Assembly (NCBI GenBank): GCA_947396885.1
Contig: OX377205.1
Coordinates: 76,046,969 to 76,110,968, forward strand
Direction: 5' to 3'
Length of the DNA stretch: 64,000 nucleotides
From: Heligmosomoides polygyrus polygyrus
Lineage: Eukaryota; Nematoda; Chromadorea; Rhabditida; Heligmosomidae
Shown here: one piece after another, positions 10,025 to 21,569 of the stretch
How the letters are laid out: each line of letters starts with the position of its first letter
Numbering within the stretch: the first letter of the stretch is position 1
Translations under genes and position numbers: made by a program
Notes under the pieces: generated by a model
What the model saw: only the letters and a program-made list of their open reading frames with translations
What the model was told of the DNA's origin: nothing
The model's database searches: none

Positions 10025-11261
10025 TTATGTACTATTACTGTGTCGTTTACTTCTAGAGATTCGGGAATAGTCGAAGCCTTGAACCCTAAGTGAAAGCTTG
10101 CGCGTAAAACTGCTTTGCACTCTTTCGATCTTGTGTACGCAAGAGAGTTTGTGGGGGTTGTAGACAGTTGTTCCATGCTCAAGTATCGATCTTACATAGA
10201 TCTTGTACGTAGTCAATACTAGCGAGGGGTTGGATGTGGAGAGGGCTTTCAATAGGTTGTATAACCTTCTGTTGGCTTTGGCTGCAATAACGTCACAGTG
10301 TTTGGAGAAATTTAGGTTTGGTTTATGTGAAACCCAAATCAACCGTTTCGGATACCGCCTTGAGGTTTTGTTATTTATATGATACGCTGCTTTGGTGTTG
10401 TTGGCTCCGATATGTAATACCTTTGTTTTGTCCGCACAGAGTGGGAGATTTGCAGAAACAGACCACTGGTGCATAACTTTCAGCGCTAATTGGATTCTTC
10501 CCTGTCCTTCTTTGCCTTGCGGGACAGCACTAGGCGCTTTTCGAACTAAAGAGTAAGTCTCATTTACTCGAACTTGGAAGGTACGGTAGCAGCTTCTATC
10601 ATTTTATTTCTGAGTAACTTATGTGAGACTTTATCAAATGTTTTTGTGAAGTCGAAGTAGACAACATCAGCTGGCGCCTTGTTCTCAAATGACGAAGTCC
10701 AGTCGTTGAGCACTTCTAGCATATGGGTTTTAGTTGACCTTCCCTTAATGAAGCCGTGTTGATAAGGAGATACGACTGAGTTAAAGTCCAGGTGCTGCAC
10801 TATGTGTTTCTTCAGGATTTTTTAGAAAATGCGAGCAAAGATAGATGTTATACTAAAAGGCATGTAATTCTCGGGGAGATCGTGAGGGGTTTTCCTAGGT
10901 ATTGGTACCACAAAAGAGTGCTTCCAACCTGATTTTGATCTCAAAAAGCTGAGATTGAAGATGTTAGCTAGAGGATGTGAGATCAGTGGAGCGATTTTTT
11001 TAGAAATTCTAGGAGTATACCATCGGGGGTGACAGATAGAGAGGTTGGCCAGTGGGCAAGAATTTGCTCAATATCTTCTTTGAAAAACCAAGGAGGGCCG
11101 ACCATAGTCGGAAAGCGCGGAACTGAGCTGAGAGAGTATGAATCCGACGGAGAAGAATAAACTTTAGCAAACTGATTTGCTGGCACTTCAGCCTTGTCGT
11201 TATCAGAAACTGCACAGCGACCTTCAGAAATAAGCGCTCCAAAACATGCCATTATCTTCAT
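10025..11261 (-). pseudogene. CR1-like reverse transcriptase, fragmented
   Basis: Recognisable pieces are the palm stretch QHGFIKGRSTKTHMLEVLND and DFTKTFDKVSHKLL (10564-10800), and the thumb and C-terminal stretch VLHIGANN, IYVRSILEHGTTVYNP and VQSSFTRKL (10025-10474). The upstream part (10983-11261) contains SVTPDGILLEFLK, which fits the N-terminal fingers. Frameshifts and stops occur between blocks. Confidence 0.8.
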
Positions 11262-11837
11262 TTCTTAAACTGATAAGTTTGTACAGAGCAGCCGGTTTTT
11301 CACTTTCCAAGATCTTCTTTTCAACTGATAGATTATACTTTCTGAGACGTTTCAAAAATGTCTGATTAGGCGCCTATACGTTTCCCAGCAACTGTTTGAA
11401 AAAGGGCTATCGGAAGTGGAAGCTGTTTTCCAAGCCTGGAGACAGCGTTGTTAGAGAGAAATTAAATATCCTGGCAACTTGGCCTTAGGTGTCATAACTT
11501 TGCGAGCAGGAGTAGAGAGTAAGATGGCAACAATTTTTAGCAGCAGCTCGTACATCTCATTTACGGTGTTGCACGTGCTACGTGATCCAATCCAATCAAT
11601 TTTTTAGAAAGTGAGAGACTAAATCATAGTTGGTGTTTCTGAAGACAATACGATGCTTTAAGTCGCGTGATCCTAACTGCATGTAGTAGCGGAACTAATG
11701 GTATTGCGATCGCTAGTTCCAATAGGAGGGAGGACTTTAAGATCAGATATGAGGCTCTTACAAAATATCAGATCTAGAATGTTTTCATTGTGAGTATTGG
11801 CCGTCACAAATTGGGAATAGGCGTTGGCAGAACAGAA

Positions 11838-12150
11838 CTAAATGAAGCAACGAGAAGACATTGAATTGCAGGAAGGACTAGGAAGCCATTTAACATCGGA
11901 AAAGTTGAAATCACCTTCAATAATAGAGGGATGATCGCAGACCGAGAGATCACCTAGAGCCTCATTTAGTTTGCTTCTTGATGAAAACGTGCAGCATGGA
12001 GCTCGGTAAACTACAGTCAATCTGAATGGCTTGGAGCTTCTGGGAAATATATTGCAGGAAATTATTTCGTAAGGAAAAAAACCTGCGCATTTTTCAAAAC
12101 TGAGCCAATATTGGTAGCCACAAATTTCAGGATGTTTCCCTGTCTCCGAA
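11838..12150 (-). pseudogene. CR1-like endonuclease (EEP fold) remnant
   Basis: A minus-strand frame contains VVYRAPCC and IIEGDFNFSDVKW, matching the VYRPP and GDFN..DI.W motifs of apurinic-type endonuclease domains in non-LTR elements. It lies between ORF1 and RT as expected. Confidence 0.7.
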
Positions 12151-12156
12151 GAGGGC

Positions 12157-12995
12157 CTAGCTATTTACCGCGTGTGCTGGTTCTTGGTTAGAAGAGAGCT
12201 GAGAATTAAGCAAAATGCTTGCGTGTGTTGGCGAACGACTGCGCGCTTGGGGAGACATAGACATGGAGGTAACAGCAACCGGAGTAGTTTGAGCAACATT
12301 GTTCGAATGATCAAGCAATTGAACTCTTTGCTCCTTAGTGGGAGAAGGATGTATAAAAATCCCTTTAACGGAGAAGAAACGTAGCTTAGAAGATTTTCTG
12401 AGCACGGCTGCATGGAAGAAACGAGAAGGCAGAACAACCTTAATCAAGCGATTTCTGTCAGCACTTGGCTTACCTAATCTGTAGATGGTCAAAGGCATAC
12501 AGTCTACATCGAGAAACTGCAAGATGTTTTTGATACAATCAAGATCGTGTGACACACGCAACACCGCATTAAGATCACGACACTCGACAACACCGGCGAC
12601 AACAACAGACCTAAGCCTTTCATGCTCCTCAAACGAGCAGTTGAGCAGTTGGGCACGAAGGCCCAGAGTGCTGACAACGGGGTCCTTGGAAAAAAAGCCC
12701 GTCGGTAAAGCTAGCCTTAAGTGAAGAGATTTCATTTTTTTAAGCGCGTGTTTTCCGACAAGAGTTCGCTATTGGCTGCTTTCAGTGACGCGAACTCATT
12801 GTCCTTCTCTACGCATCTCTCTAGAAGATGCCCCAGGATCGTCTTTAGGTAGGCAGGCGTGGTAGTGCCATTCTTGAGTCGATCGATGGCCGTGGCCAAT
12901 TCTTGATCTTCGATTGACGTAGCCGGGGATGGGTCGGGATTCGGCCTCGATCGCTTCGTCTTCTGAACAAAAACACCACGGCGAGGAGTTTTCAT
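12157..12995 (-). pseudogene. CR1-like ORF1 (nucleic-acid-binding protein), one slip
   Basis: The N-terminal part (12732-12995) is polar and ends in a coiled-coil-like ELLSENTRLKK. The C-terminal part (12157-12735) contains RSVVVAGVVE, VDCMPLTIYRLGKP and IKVVLPSRFF, a pattern I associate with nematode CR1 ORF1. The two frames meet at a run of A residues, so a single homopolymer slip splits one original protein. Confidence 0.65.
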
Positions 12996-13344
12996 GGCAC
13001 ACAGACACAGTTAAGACCTTTAAGGATGGCACTAAGGAATTTGGAACGACTCAAGCCACAATGAGTCTCGCCTCCTCTTTTGGGCGGAACGTTGACAACT
13101 GATCGATGAGCGAACGACTGACACGACGAAAACGGAACTGAGAATTTCAAAGAAAAATAGTCCTTCTGCGGTGGCTTAGACGACGGAGTGAATCACAGTC
13201 ACAAGGGAGGTAGCTACCGGGCGAATTGGCGGAGATAAGTAGGCCTCTTCAGATAGAAGGAATATGTAGTCTGCTCAGAGGTCGCAGAACACCGCCGCCC
13301 GCCGCCAGTGACTCCAATATATGGCGAGTTCTGCACGTGTGCGC

Positions 13345-13487
13345 AAAAAAGCGAGGCAGCGAGGGCTTCGCCCGGACGGTGCACGCGACCGTGACCGAAC
13401 GCACCAAAATGAGTATCGCTGCCGCCTCCCGTGCCCGTCACCTCACTTACCGCGCCGCGGTGTCGCAAAAGTGTGAATGGACCTATA
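13345..13487. repeat. 150-bp dispersed repeat, copy 2
   Basis: This is a same-orientation copy of 9335-9487, ending in CCGCGCCGCGGTGTCGCA and then AAGTGTGA. Together the two copies bracket the CR1-like element. Confidence 0.8.
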
Positions 13488-13624
13488 TTATTGCGCCACA
13501 TGTGGTAAACTAGGCTCATATAGCGTTCATTTTCTTCCTTCCATTTGAAAAAGCAGGATGCAGTTAGTTATCACCAAGTTATACGAGATATAACAATAAA
13601 AAATGACGTTAGCCAATTCGTTCT

Positions 13625-13885
13625 GGATGCGTCACGCTTCCTACATACTTCTAAAGGATGCCGTGGAGGCAATTTGTATGCATTTTTGGCATACACATTG
13701 ACTTGAATGACCAGCCGATGGACAAGTCGGTGTTTTGTCCTTCCCAGCAGGGTCTGGCACCAATGCACCTATCCCGTAGAGATGGAACCTTGGGTTATCC
13801 TGGATGGGAAGCCTGAACCAGGAAGCTGAAATCGGATGCACACAGTAACCAACGCCTCCTCCAACCTCGTGCTTCCGAGATCGCT
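13625..13885 (-). mobile_element. SINE-like family A, copy 1
   Basis: It shares with eight other places in the window the core (minus strand) GGTTCCTGGTTCGGAT-like box, AAGCCTTCCATCC, GGTACCAGAC-like and GGGAAGGATAAAGC segments. The 5' part resembles a tRNA-derived promoter (TGGCGCAGTCGG, best seen at 26163). Confidence 0.75.
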
Positions 13886-14200
13886 TAAAATGAAGTGAAA
13901 GGTACACAGAATGGCTCCATTCCTCGCTCTTCCAGTCATGAGAAGATTTGGGCAGCAACAGCAGAAAAAAAGATCTCCAAAATTAAGCTGACGTGTGGTA
14001 GCTAGGCGGGGGATGGCCTGTATACCTGGCTATTCCATAACGGCATGAATGCCGTTAGATATCGAATAAGCAGGGATGGAACCATTTTATGTGGTTGTTC
14101 CAAAGATTCTGTCACTGAACGTTGCGTGACTCTATGCTTCGTTCCTGATATAAAGTGGAGAAAAAAATTTGATTTGGTTTACTGCTTCTGTGCCACGCAG

Positions 14201-14420
14201 GTTTGGTATGATGGAGCAAACTTCTTTCAGCCTGACGCTTCGTCGACTTCGTCGTTATCAAAAGTCTGGAAGAAGTTCGAAACATAGGTCCAGTCACCTA
14301 TCTCGGTTAAGACATGCGTCTCCAGCCCTGTCAGCAATACTACCACCATTGAGCAACCGGGGCCCACAACTGCAAATGGGATACGTGCGAGTGGAGTGGT
14401 GCAAAAGTGCGGGAAAATAA
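14201..14420 (+). CDS. Candidate terminal exon, protein not recognised
   Basis: The pyrimidine-rich acceptor TTCTGTGCCACGCAG is followed by two open frames. One reads VWYDGANFFQPDASS and stops at 14287. The other reads GMMEQTSFSLTLRRLRR and stays open to 14420. Neither is recognised and no partner exon was found, so only the acceptor and openness support it. Confidence 0.25.
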
Positions 14421-14439
14421 AATAGTCTAGAGTTACCCG

Positions 14440-14545
14440 GCATGTGCGGAACTTCCGTTTTCGTGTTCGAAGTTCCGATTTCCGGCCATTTTTAGCTCTT
14501 CAATTCCGTTCAGTATTCCACTTATTTTGGACCGGAAGCCGGAAA
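14440..14545. repeat. Short dispersed repeat, also at 16245-16325
   Basis: The stretch with GATTTCCGGCCATTTTTAG is similar in order and content to 16245-16325 (GGTTTCCGGTCATCTTTAAG) in the same orientation. The nature of the element is unknown. Confidence 0.45.
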
Positions 14546-14847
14546 CGGAAATGACAACACTAGTTTGTGTCGAACGACTGTTTACGATTGTGATATGACT
14601 TAACAAATTGACGACCATATGAGCACCGTTGGCTCATATGCGTATCTGTTCGGATGTGACACTATGAGCCACCTGCGGCTTGTAACTTTTCGTGCTATTC
14701 TTTTAGGCAAGTTATTCATTTATATATACGTGGAAACCCACGGAAAAGCAACACAATGCGAAAAACAAATCAGAACACTGAGAGCATCAAGAACAGAACC
14801 AGTGCTAGCATGACTAGTGAATCAATGTGATCAAAGAAAACAAAGTA

Positions 14848-15350
14848 CTAAGGAACTTCTTTCAGATACCTGTCAATACTCGTTTTATATTGCCTCAAGG
14901 AATTGGGAAGCGCAATTTTTTTTGTTAATTTCAGGAATTCAGTGTCTGCTCTGTTTGTGAAGAAAGTAGATCTGATATTACTATTAGCTCTAGGAATTCG
15001 GATTTTCCGTGGGTCACCTCTGGCGTTGGAATAAGAAACTGAATAGAAGTCATTTATAGAAAGACCCACAGTAGCATTTATCATCTTATAAAATCGTGAC
15101 TAAATTATATTTTTTCCTGCGACAGGCGAGAGAGCGTAAATTAAAGAGTTTATTTCTGTCAGATGCCAAGGGGATGCTATTGTAGTCATATCCATGTACT
15201 CTTATCCAGAGCTTTCTTGTAAAACTGTTTTGTACCGCTTCCAATATGGCGATTTCTCGCTTGGTATTAGGACTAAACACAGTAGTACCATACTCTAGTA
15301 TAGGCCTCACATAGGTCTTGTAATTGTAATTGTGTGCTAAAAAGGCATAG
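14848..15350 (-). pseudogene. CR1-like 3' fragment (RT C-terminus)
   Basis: Two frames joined by one frameshift at about 15085 read MRPILEYGTTVFSPN, ILEAVQNSFTRKLWIR and then NRADTEFLKLTKKIALP, ending at a stop at 14848. This is the C-terminal part of a CR1-like reverse transcriptase, 5'-truncated as is common for LINE insertions. Confidence 0.8.
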
Positions 15351-17450
15351 TCAATTTTTTAAATAAAGATAAAATTCTCATTCTATTATAGTACCTACCT
15401 ACCTACGAATAGCTACAAAAACTTTATATACATATACTCCAGCGCCTTCAAACAAAGGGATGGAGATGATTTGATTTAAGATTGCATCAGTGTTCGTTAC
15501 CAATGGTGTTGATTTTCCCCACATGGAGTTACGGAGTTGTTGTTGTTTTTCTGAGAACGAAGCGTCGTCGAATGTTTATCCTCAGTTGTTATTTAAGGAT
15601 TACTTAATGAACTCTGGGAAAAAGGAGCATAAAGGAACTGTCCACCGATTTCATCACCATATCCACTGTCCACCTGTCTCATCACCATATCATGAATTTT
15701 CTAGGTTGGTATGGACTGAGTATTCTTGCTTAAGTGCAGAGCCACCATGAATAATCATTCATCCACATATCTCCTTCGATTTCAGAATAGGATATGAATA
15801 CTAGTTTTGATGGTTGCAGTTTAACTGCTATTGTATGCAGATGCGTGTCCATAGGCCATCCGTGATGTCACAGGTCGGCTGCGTCAGTTTGCGCATTTAC
15901 CGGGATCATCTTTTGCTTTGTCCTCTTCAAACTCTCAACACTTTAACACTTTGAAAATAACACAAAAATTGGGACTACTGCCCAAAAAATTGCTCCACTT
16001 AAAACTTCTGCATTCGGAGTTAGGTAAGAAAAAAGTGAATAGATTGCACGATTTCATAGTAAGACAAGGATTATGCATCTGTTCACGGTACTTTTACTTT
16101 GTTTACTGTGGTACACTAGCATAAAAGATACGAACTCATGACTCATTCATTCGGGAATGCATACAGATTTTGCTGCTTTGAAAGTTTTGTGCAATAAAAC
16201 CCAGTAAAAGCAGCTTCTGACGCCGTTTTAGATGCAGTTTTGAACAGAAGACGATTAGCGTTATTTCCATTTCTGCGTTTCATGTTATGGTTTCCGGTCA
16301 TCTTTAAGGCCTTCCTTTCCGCTCTTTTCAACAACATCACATCTCTGCCAATTACCCTTCATTTCTGGTCAAATCACGGTAGGTGTACGTCTGCGGGACT
16401 GGTGCGAGCGACGATCAGACGATGATGTTATGTTGGTCAGCTTGCAAGGAGAGAACATCAAACGACTGCCAATTGAAGGTGGGCTGGGATTCACGATCGC
16501 TCGTCCATGGCGAGAGAATGCGTGACTTTGCTGCATGGAAGGAGTGTAGAGTGTGCTCAGAAGGGCGTTCTTCACCAAATTCAGAGTTTAACTTGTAGAA
16601 AGCTACGCAAAGGTGGAGCAGGGAGGGGAAGGTTCGCAAAGGAAACATCTTGAATGTAATCAGAAGAGGAGCATGTTGACTCCATTCAGTACACAACGAT
16701 AGGATGCTCACGGTGAAGACGATTTCAATATTAAATACACTGCTGCTACGTAACATCGGCCTCAAAAAGGCTCTAGCCTTAAGATACACCAAGCAGCCAG
16801 CATAATTGTCCGAAGAATGACCCAATTGTTGATTACGAAGAAACTCAAATATCAAGTGAAAAATATAGGAGGCCATACTCTATGTATTGAACAGCTTTTT
16901 AGTGCAATAGGTAGCGTTCATTATTTGCTCGCTTCCTTATGGGAGTCGCAGGAGGTTGAAAAGAGTGAGAATTAGGCTGCTCGAGCTTCATTGAGCAAAG
17001 CACACAAGGAACATGGAGTAGTCGCAGTGTGAGCGTCGTCGACGGATTTCAGCCATCCCGTCTTGAAGACCGACTACTATCTCTAACACCCATTCTTTCT
17101 TAATGAATAAAGAGCTTCTGGATTAGATTACAGAACAGAGGATAACAGACAAAGGACGGAGCTATTCATCTCTCTTGAGGTGCACCAGACATTCCACTTA
17201 TGCGAGATGTCGTGGAGCCGGCTTGAATGCGCATGTATTTAGCCTACACAAGGACTTACGGTTACTACCAGCTGGTATGTCGCTTCATTTCGACTTCTCG
17301 CTGAATAGTTACGGCCACAGCTCAAACGCTGAGCACTAACTTGGTCGTCATGCAAACGGGCTTACAATAAAAGTCGAAAGGGACCAATTAATTACGAGTC
17401 GAGTCATCGTGAAAAACGGTTTGTTCAATGACAATTATTGAGAAAAGCGT
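15351..17450. other. No confirmed gene; weak open frames only
   Basis: A Cys-rich plus frame (16383-16598) and a 153-codon minus frame (16415-16876) overlap. Neither has convincing splice signals or a known domain, so I do not call a gene. The repeat partner at 16245-16325 lies here. The rest is unremarkable. Confidence 0.4.
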
Positions 17451-17454
17451 CAGT

Positions 17455-17640
17455 CCTTTATCCTTTCCAGAAACGTCTGGTACCAATTCACCGACTCCGG
17501 AGGGATGGAGACCTTAGTTGGCCTCGGTAGGAAATCCGAACCAAGAATCTGGTATCGGGTGCACGCGATAGTCGACACCTCCATCAACTGCGCTATACGC
17601 GCTCCGCGCTTTATCCTTTACCTCATAGAATAATGCTCAC
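17455..17640 (-). mobile_element. SINE-like family A, copy 2
   Basis: It contains the family core in reverse orientation: TCTGGTACCAATTCACCGAC, CCGGAGGGATGGAGACC, then the tRNA-like box region with ATCGGGTGCACGCGA. Confidence 0.75.
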
Positions 17641-18590
17641 AAAAGAACACAACCGAAGTGAACGGCACAACCAAATTCCAAGGACTCAGCTTCACAAACC
17701 TGCATGGAATTTCTAAATGCATATCAAGTAAAGCAGCACACATTCATTCGCACTAGCACATGTCAATACAACATTGGATTGTAATTAAATCTTTTTCGTT
17801 TTCTGTGCGTGCATAATATGGCAATGCATCAAGTTTCAATGCTTTATAACTTCAAAGTTGGAAGTTGTGTGCTCCTAAGAAGTTATGCCCTTAAAATGTT
17901 TTAAAAGCATTTTTCACATCCTTGACCCTCTACGGAATCATTTTCTGAGGCATGTAAGCTACAGCCTCTATCACATTTCACTCATGAGTTAAACTGTGGA
18001 AAATCAAACACGAGGACTACAACTGCAGCAGATGCAGGACGAAAGATTTCCAAGAGAACAGTGATCTCTGCTGCTAGTTTCATGCAGTTCTTAAATGATT
18101 ATAGGAGGTAGAAAGCAATTATGGTCCCGACATACCCGTATTAGTTCACCATAATCATTGAAAAGAGGCAGAAGTAAATGACTAATGGCAGTAGGTTGAT
18201 TTGTAGGATTCGGACAATTAGGAGTGTCTTACGTCAAGAAGAAAATCTTGCCAATGTCGGGAATCGATCACCCGGAAAGGAACACTTCGGTAGTGGAAAG
18301 AAAACGTCACGGAACACACCGCAACATCTATTTCACTCTACTTTTTGATAGTCTTTCTTCGCAATTCATGCTATCTGAACCCAAAAACCGCAGCTGATGC
18401 TAGTCAGTTTCCTATCTCCCTCAAATCAGTACGTCAGGATCAGCTGATCAGTTTTGTCTAAAATGCAGACGTTGATGCAAAAATAAAACAAAGCAGAAAG
18501 GTGTCGGTCCTAAATCACAATCTATCGTTTGGAAATACTGTAATGTCGGCTATCCTACCGGAAATAGAAACACCTTGGACACCCGCTGCG
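17641..18590. other. No feature seen
   Basis: AT-rich sequence without recognisable exons or repeats. Confidence 0.4.
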
Positions 18591-18591
18591 A

Positions 18592-18768
18592 TTGGATTTG
18601 GATCTGCTGGGACAAGGTGGAGGCGAATCCACACCAATGTCGGCCACTGTTATCGTTACCCAGGCAACTGTTGTTCGTCCATTGAGGTCGAATAACGAGG
18701 TTCAAAAACTCGGTCGATTAGAATCCCATATACCACACCTATTGGTACATGTCATGAATCACTACCAG
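18592..18768 (+). CDS. Candidate exon, protein not recognised
   Basis: A plus frame is open and ends at a good donor GAG|GTATGC. It reads DLLGQGGGESTPMSATVIV and then KLGRLESHIPHLLVHVMN, an amphipathic and hydrophobic pattern. The upstream boundary is probably the AG after GGAAATAG at 18570. No partner exon in phase was found. Confidence 0.3.
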
Positions 18769-19151
18769 AGGTATGCATTTAACGTCTAACGATTTAATTC
18801 TTCCGAACTTATAGACTTTTTCTTTGAATTTTTAATGGAACGAAGAACTCCTAATCACCAGCCGTTTGAACCATGCAGTATGCTACAACCCGGCTCATCA
18901 CAGATCAATGTAAATGTGATTTTGATGCTCCTACGCAGAGTCGGATAATTCGAATCCGTAATTTTTTCGTTTTTTCCCCGTCCCGTTAAATGAGCGTGGG
19001 CATTTTCGAAAAGCCCGGATCCTAGATGATTCAGATAAGGACGCTTTCCACTTACGACTAGAACGGATTTTTGGATGATTAAGATAATTGACTACTTCTC
19101 GGGTCGGATAACAGATATTCACTTCGGATAGGAGGCAGTTTTTCTATCAAA

Positions 19152-19262
19152 ATCAGTTACACGAGTTGTCTGGGAAAGGGATCTGGGAAATGCCTTCACC
19201 GAGTTTGAAGACGACGAACCTGACTCATCATCTGATTCTACGCATATTTTAATAGTACATAT
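19152..19262 (+). CDS. Candidate acidic exon directly beside a mariner
   Basis: After the acceptor CTATCAAAATCAG, one frame reads RVVWERDLGNAFTEFEDDEP and a Ser/Asp-rich tail, until the mariner begins at 19265. The phase does not match the exon at 18768. If real, the mariner may have cut it. Confidence 0.22.
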
Positions 19263-19264
19263 TA

Positions 19265-20278
19265 CGTTGTTTAAAAAGTTTCCCACCACTCACTTTGGCG
19301 TTCTGCCAAATGCTAGAAATGTTCTGAAGCTTTCTATCGATAACATCTATGTAGGCTGACCCATGACCTACATTACACACTGTTGTCTTCATATTCCGTT
19401 ACGACTATGGCAACGAAAATCGCTCTTGACTGCAAGTATGTTCGACTGTTTCTGCTTTACAGGTTCAAGAAGCAAACCAGTGCAAGAGTCGCGGTGGATA
19501 ACATTTGAGGAATGACGGATCCTACCGCTGTCTCCTATGCACACAGCGAAAGTATGGTTCTGAAAGCTCAAGAACGGAGACTTTTGCTTGGAGGACCAAC
19601 CACGATCTGGAAGGCCAGTTGTGGTGAATGAGGAGCGCCTTCTGGAACTGGTTCAGGAGGATCCCCGGCGTTGCACCGGTGAACTGGAAGAGGAACTCGG
19701 GTGCACTCACACCACCATAGCTAAACAGCTGCGTGCTCTTGGGAAGACATGTATGTAGATATAGATATGGAATTCCCACAAAGAGACCGGAGCTTGTCTG
19801 GTAGAATTGCAGAGTCACCCTCTCACTGAGAGATTTTATCTGCAAACACACCGTCACTAGCGAGAGCTATCTACTCTGATGGGTCACACCGAAGCACACC
19901 TTCGGGGAAAACGAAACAAGGTCTTCTTCCTTCACGACAAAGAGCCTGCACACGTTGCAAAAAAAACTTCATTGTTTCAGATAACACTTTCCGGCTCTAC
20001 ACAATATTCACCAGAGCTGTATCCAGCAGATTACCGTCTGTTTCTTTCGTTGTCCTACCATTTTCAGGAGAAATAGCTCTGGGAGTGACATGAAAAGTGC
20101 GTCGTTAATTTTTTTCCACCAAAAACCCAGGAATTTTATAGAGGTGGCACTCACAACGACGAATGAAAATATGTCGTAGATGATTACGGTGCATATGATC
20201 ATTAGTAATTGAATGCATTGAAAGGGAAACAAATTTGAAGAAAAATCCGCAAGTGGTGAGAAACTTTTAGCAACCTCA
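19265..20278 (+). mobile_element. mariner-family transposon, both ends present
   Basis: Imperfect terminal inverted repeats (left TTTAAAAAGTTTCCCACCAC, right GTGGTGAGAAACTTTTAG) are flanked by TA at 19263-19264 and 20279-20280. The interior holds transposase remnants, so the element is about 1.0 kb against about 1.3 kb for intact mariners. The style resembles the hookworm bandit element, from family knowledge only. Confidence 0.85.
19407..20076 (+). pseudogene. mariner transposase, frame-broken and shortened
   Basis: The N-terminal helix-turn-helix region begins MATKIALDCKYVRLFLLY. Further on VVNEERLLELVQEDP and LGCTHTTIAKQLR-like stretches appear in shifting frames. At 19879-20076 a block reads FFLHDKEPAHVAKKTS and YPADYRLFLSL, corresponding to the second and third catalytic Asp regions (HDNA.PH, PTDYH). 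The central part is deleted. It is inactive. Confidence 0.8.
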
Positions 20279-20295
20279 TACTAGTTTTCTGGAAG

Positions 20296-20385
20296 AAACT
20301 CTTACGAGGGACTGCCGTCAGCTTCCCATGGAACTTCGGATTGAGATTTATATCACGTGAAAGAGCTCGAGATGCTGATCACCAA
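20296..20385 (-). repeat. Inverted-repeat arm, partner at 21395-21485
   Basis: The stretch with CGAGCTCTTTCACGTGATAT (minus strand) and CATGGGAAGCTGACGGC is the reverse complement of 21395-21485. It begins just right of the mariner. Confidence 0.8.
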
Positions 20386-20514
20386 ATTTGCTAAATGGAT
20401 CTCCTGAGCGAGTTGTGGCCGGCGGAAACCGTGATGTCTTCCGTATGTTAGGCGCGTTCAATCAGCGTTGGGCGCAGTATTGCGTAATTAGCGATTCGGT
20501 TGGCAGCGCTAATA

Positions 20515-20605
20515 GCAGCGGCGGCGGCACAGTGGTAGAGTGCTCGATCCACATGATTGGGATCGCTGGTTCGGTTCTCGTGTCTCACGGGTTTTCTTGC
20601 ATTTT
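20515..20605 (+). mobile_element. tRNA-derived SINE-like sequence
   Basis: GGCACAGTGGTAGAGTG resembles an internal A box, and GCTGGTTCGGTTCTC, about 35 bases later, resembles a B box. It is not a foldable intact tRNA. The ends were not defined. Confidence 0.5.
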
Positions 20606-20709
20606 GTGACCTATGTCCGACGAGGATCCGTAATCCCATTTTTAGCACATTTTTGAGCGCTATGATAGTTGGGGGAGGGTCACCATAGCATGCCGCGCAG
20701 ATGAAGTGA

Positions 20710-20808
20710 GCCACACCCTGGAGTCCCTTCCCCGCCTAAATCTGTGTTCTCCTGCGCTGACTTGGAGGAGAGCACAAATTTAGGCAGGGGAAGGGACCAG
20801 GGTGTGGC
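20710..20808. repeat. 99-bp near-perfect hairpin element
   Basis: GCCACACCCTGGAGTCCC and the following roughly 26 bases are mirrored as the reverse complement ending GGGACCAGGGTGTGGC. This gives arms of about 44 bp around a short loop (GCGCTGACTTGG). It is probably a tiny fold-back MITE. Confidence 0.9.
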
Positions 20809-20889
20809 TTAAGTCACGCACCCGTGCTAAAATTGTCTACGTCCTGGATTTCCCTCCCTTGCCCGATTCGGAAGGAGACAAAACGCGGA

Positions 20890-21345
20890 TATCCTACTGT
20901 ATATAAAAGAGTAAGCGGTTGTGCCTCTCCATCCGTCCGTCCGTCTGTCCGTGCACTACTCCGTCGGTCCATCTGGTCTTTCATAGACGTCGAGTAACGG
21001 GCGTCCGAGTTCGGAAGACGTGCCACCGATAGTGCGTGATGGGTGTCGGGATTCAGAAAAAGTGTCACCGATGTGTCTGCGTGTCTGGGTTTAGAAGCGG
21101 TGTCACCAGTGGTGATCAGTAAAAAACGGACCACTAATGGGGTGGTAAAGAGGGGGCAGTGAAGGACGGTAAAGGACCAGTGAGGAGAGGGCCAGTAAAG
21201 AAGGTGGGGGGGGGGGGGGGAATGGACAGTGAAAGGGGATCAGTACTGCTGGACCGGTGAAGAGAAGACCTGTAAAGGTGGGAGCAGTAATGGCGGACCA
21301 GTTAAGGAGGAGGCTCCAGCAAAGGAAGGTAAGTGGAGCAAAGGC
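20890..21345 (+). repeat. Low-complexity and degenerate tandem repeats
   Basis: A CCGTCCGTCCGTCTGTCCGT run at about 20928-20955 is followed by GTGTCACC-containing degenerate units (21000-21120). Then come purine-rich units of the type GGACCAGTGAGGAGAGGGCC (21125-21330), including a 13-base G run at about 21207. Confidence 0.75.
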
Positions 21346-21394
21346 TTCTTCCGGCCACAACAGAAGAAGATCCATCTAGCAAGTTCGATCTACA

Positions 21395-21485
21395 TATCTG
21401 TGATCAACGTCACGAGCTCTTTTACGTTATATAGGTCTCAATCCCAGGTCCCATGGGAAGCTGACGGTATTCCCTGGTTAGATCA
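21395..21485 (+). repeat. Inverted-repeat arm, partner at 20296-20385
   Basis: It contains GAGCTCTTTTACGTTATAT and CCATGGGAAGCTGACGG, matching the reverse complement of the left arm. About 1.0 kb of SINE, hairpin and low-complexity sequence separates the arms. Confidence 0.8.
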
Positions 21486-21569
21486 CGGTAGTGCAGGCGC
21501 TTCCCGTCAGTCCGATGATTTATAATCCACTTTCTAAAGAAGAGTGCATCACAAATCGTTATGAATACC

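Larger units (their letters stand above)
9482..13010 (-). mobile_element. CR1-like non-LTR retrotransposon, near full length but decayed
   Basis: On the minus strand the order is ORF1 (12157-12995), endonuclease (about 11838-12150), reverse transcriptase (about 10025-11261), then a 3' untranslated region ending in three tandem ATATCA-type units at about 9482-9500, a tail typical of CR1 elements. A small MITE is inserted at 9771-9909. Multiple frameshifts make it inactive. Confidence 0.8.

Noticed and set aside
16415..16876. 153-codon minus-strand gene
   Set aside because: No splice or start context and no known domain; a Cys-rich plus frame covers the same region, so neither can be preferred.
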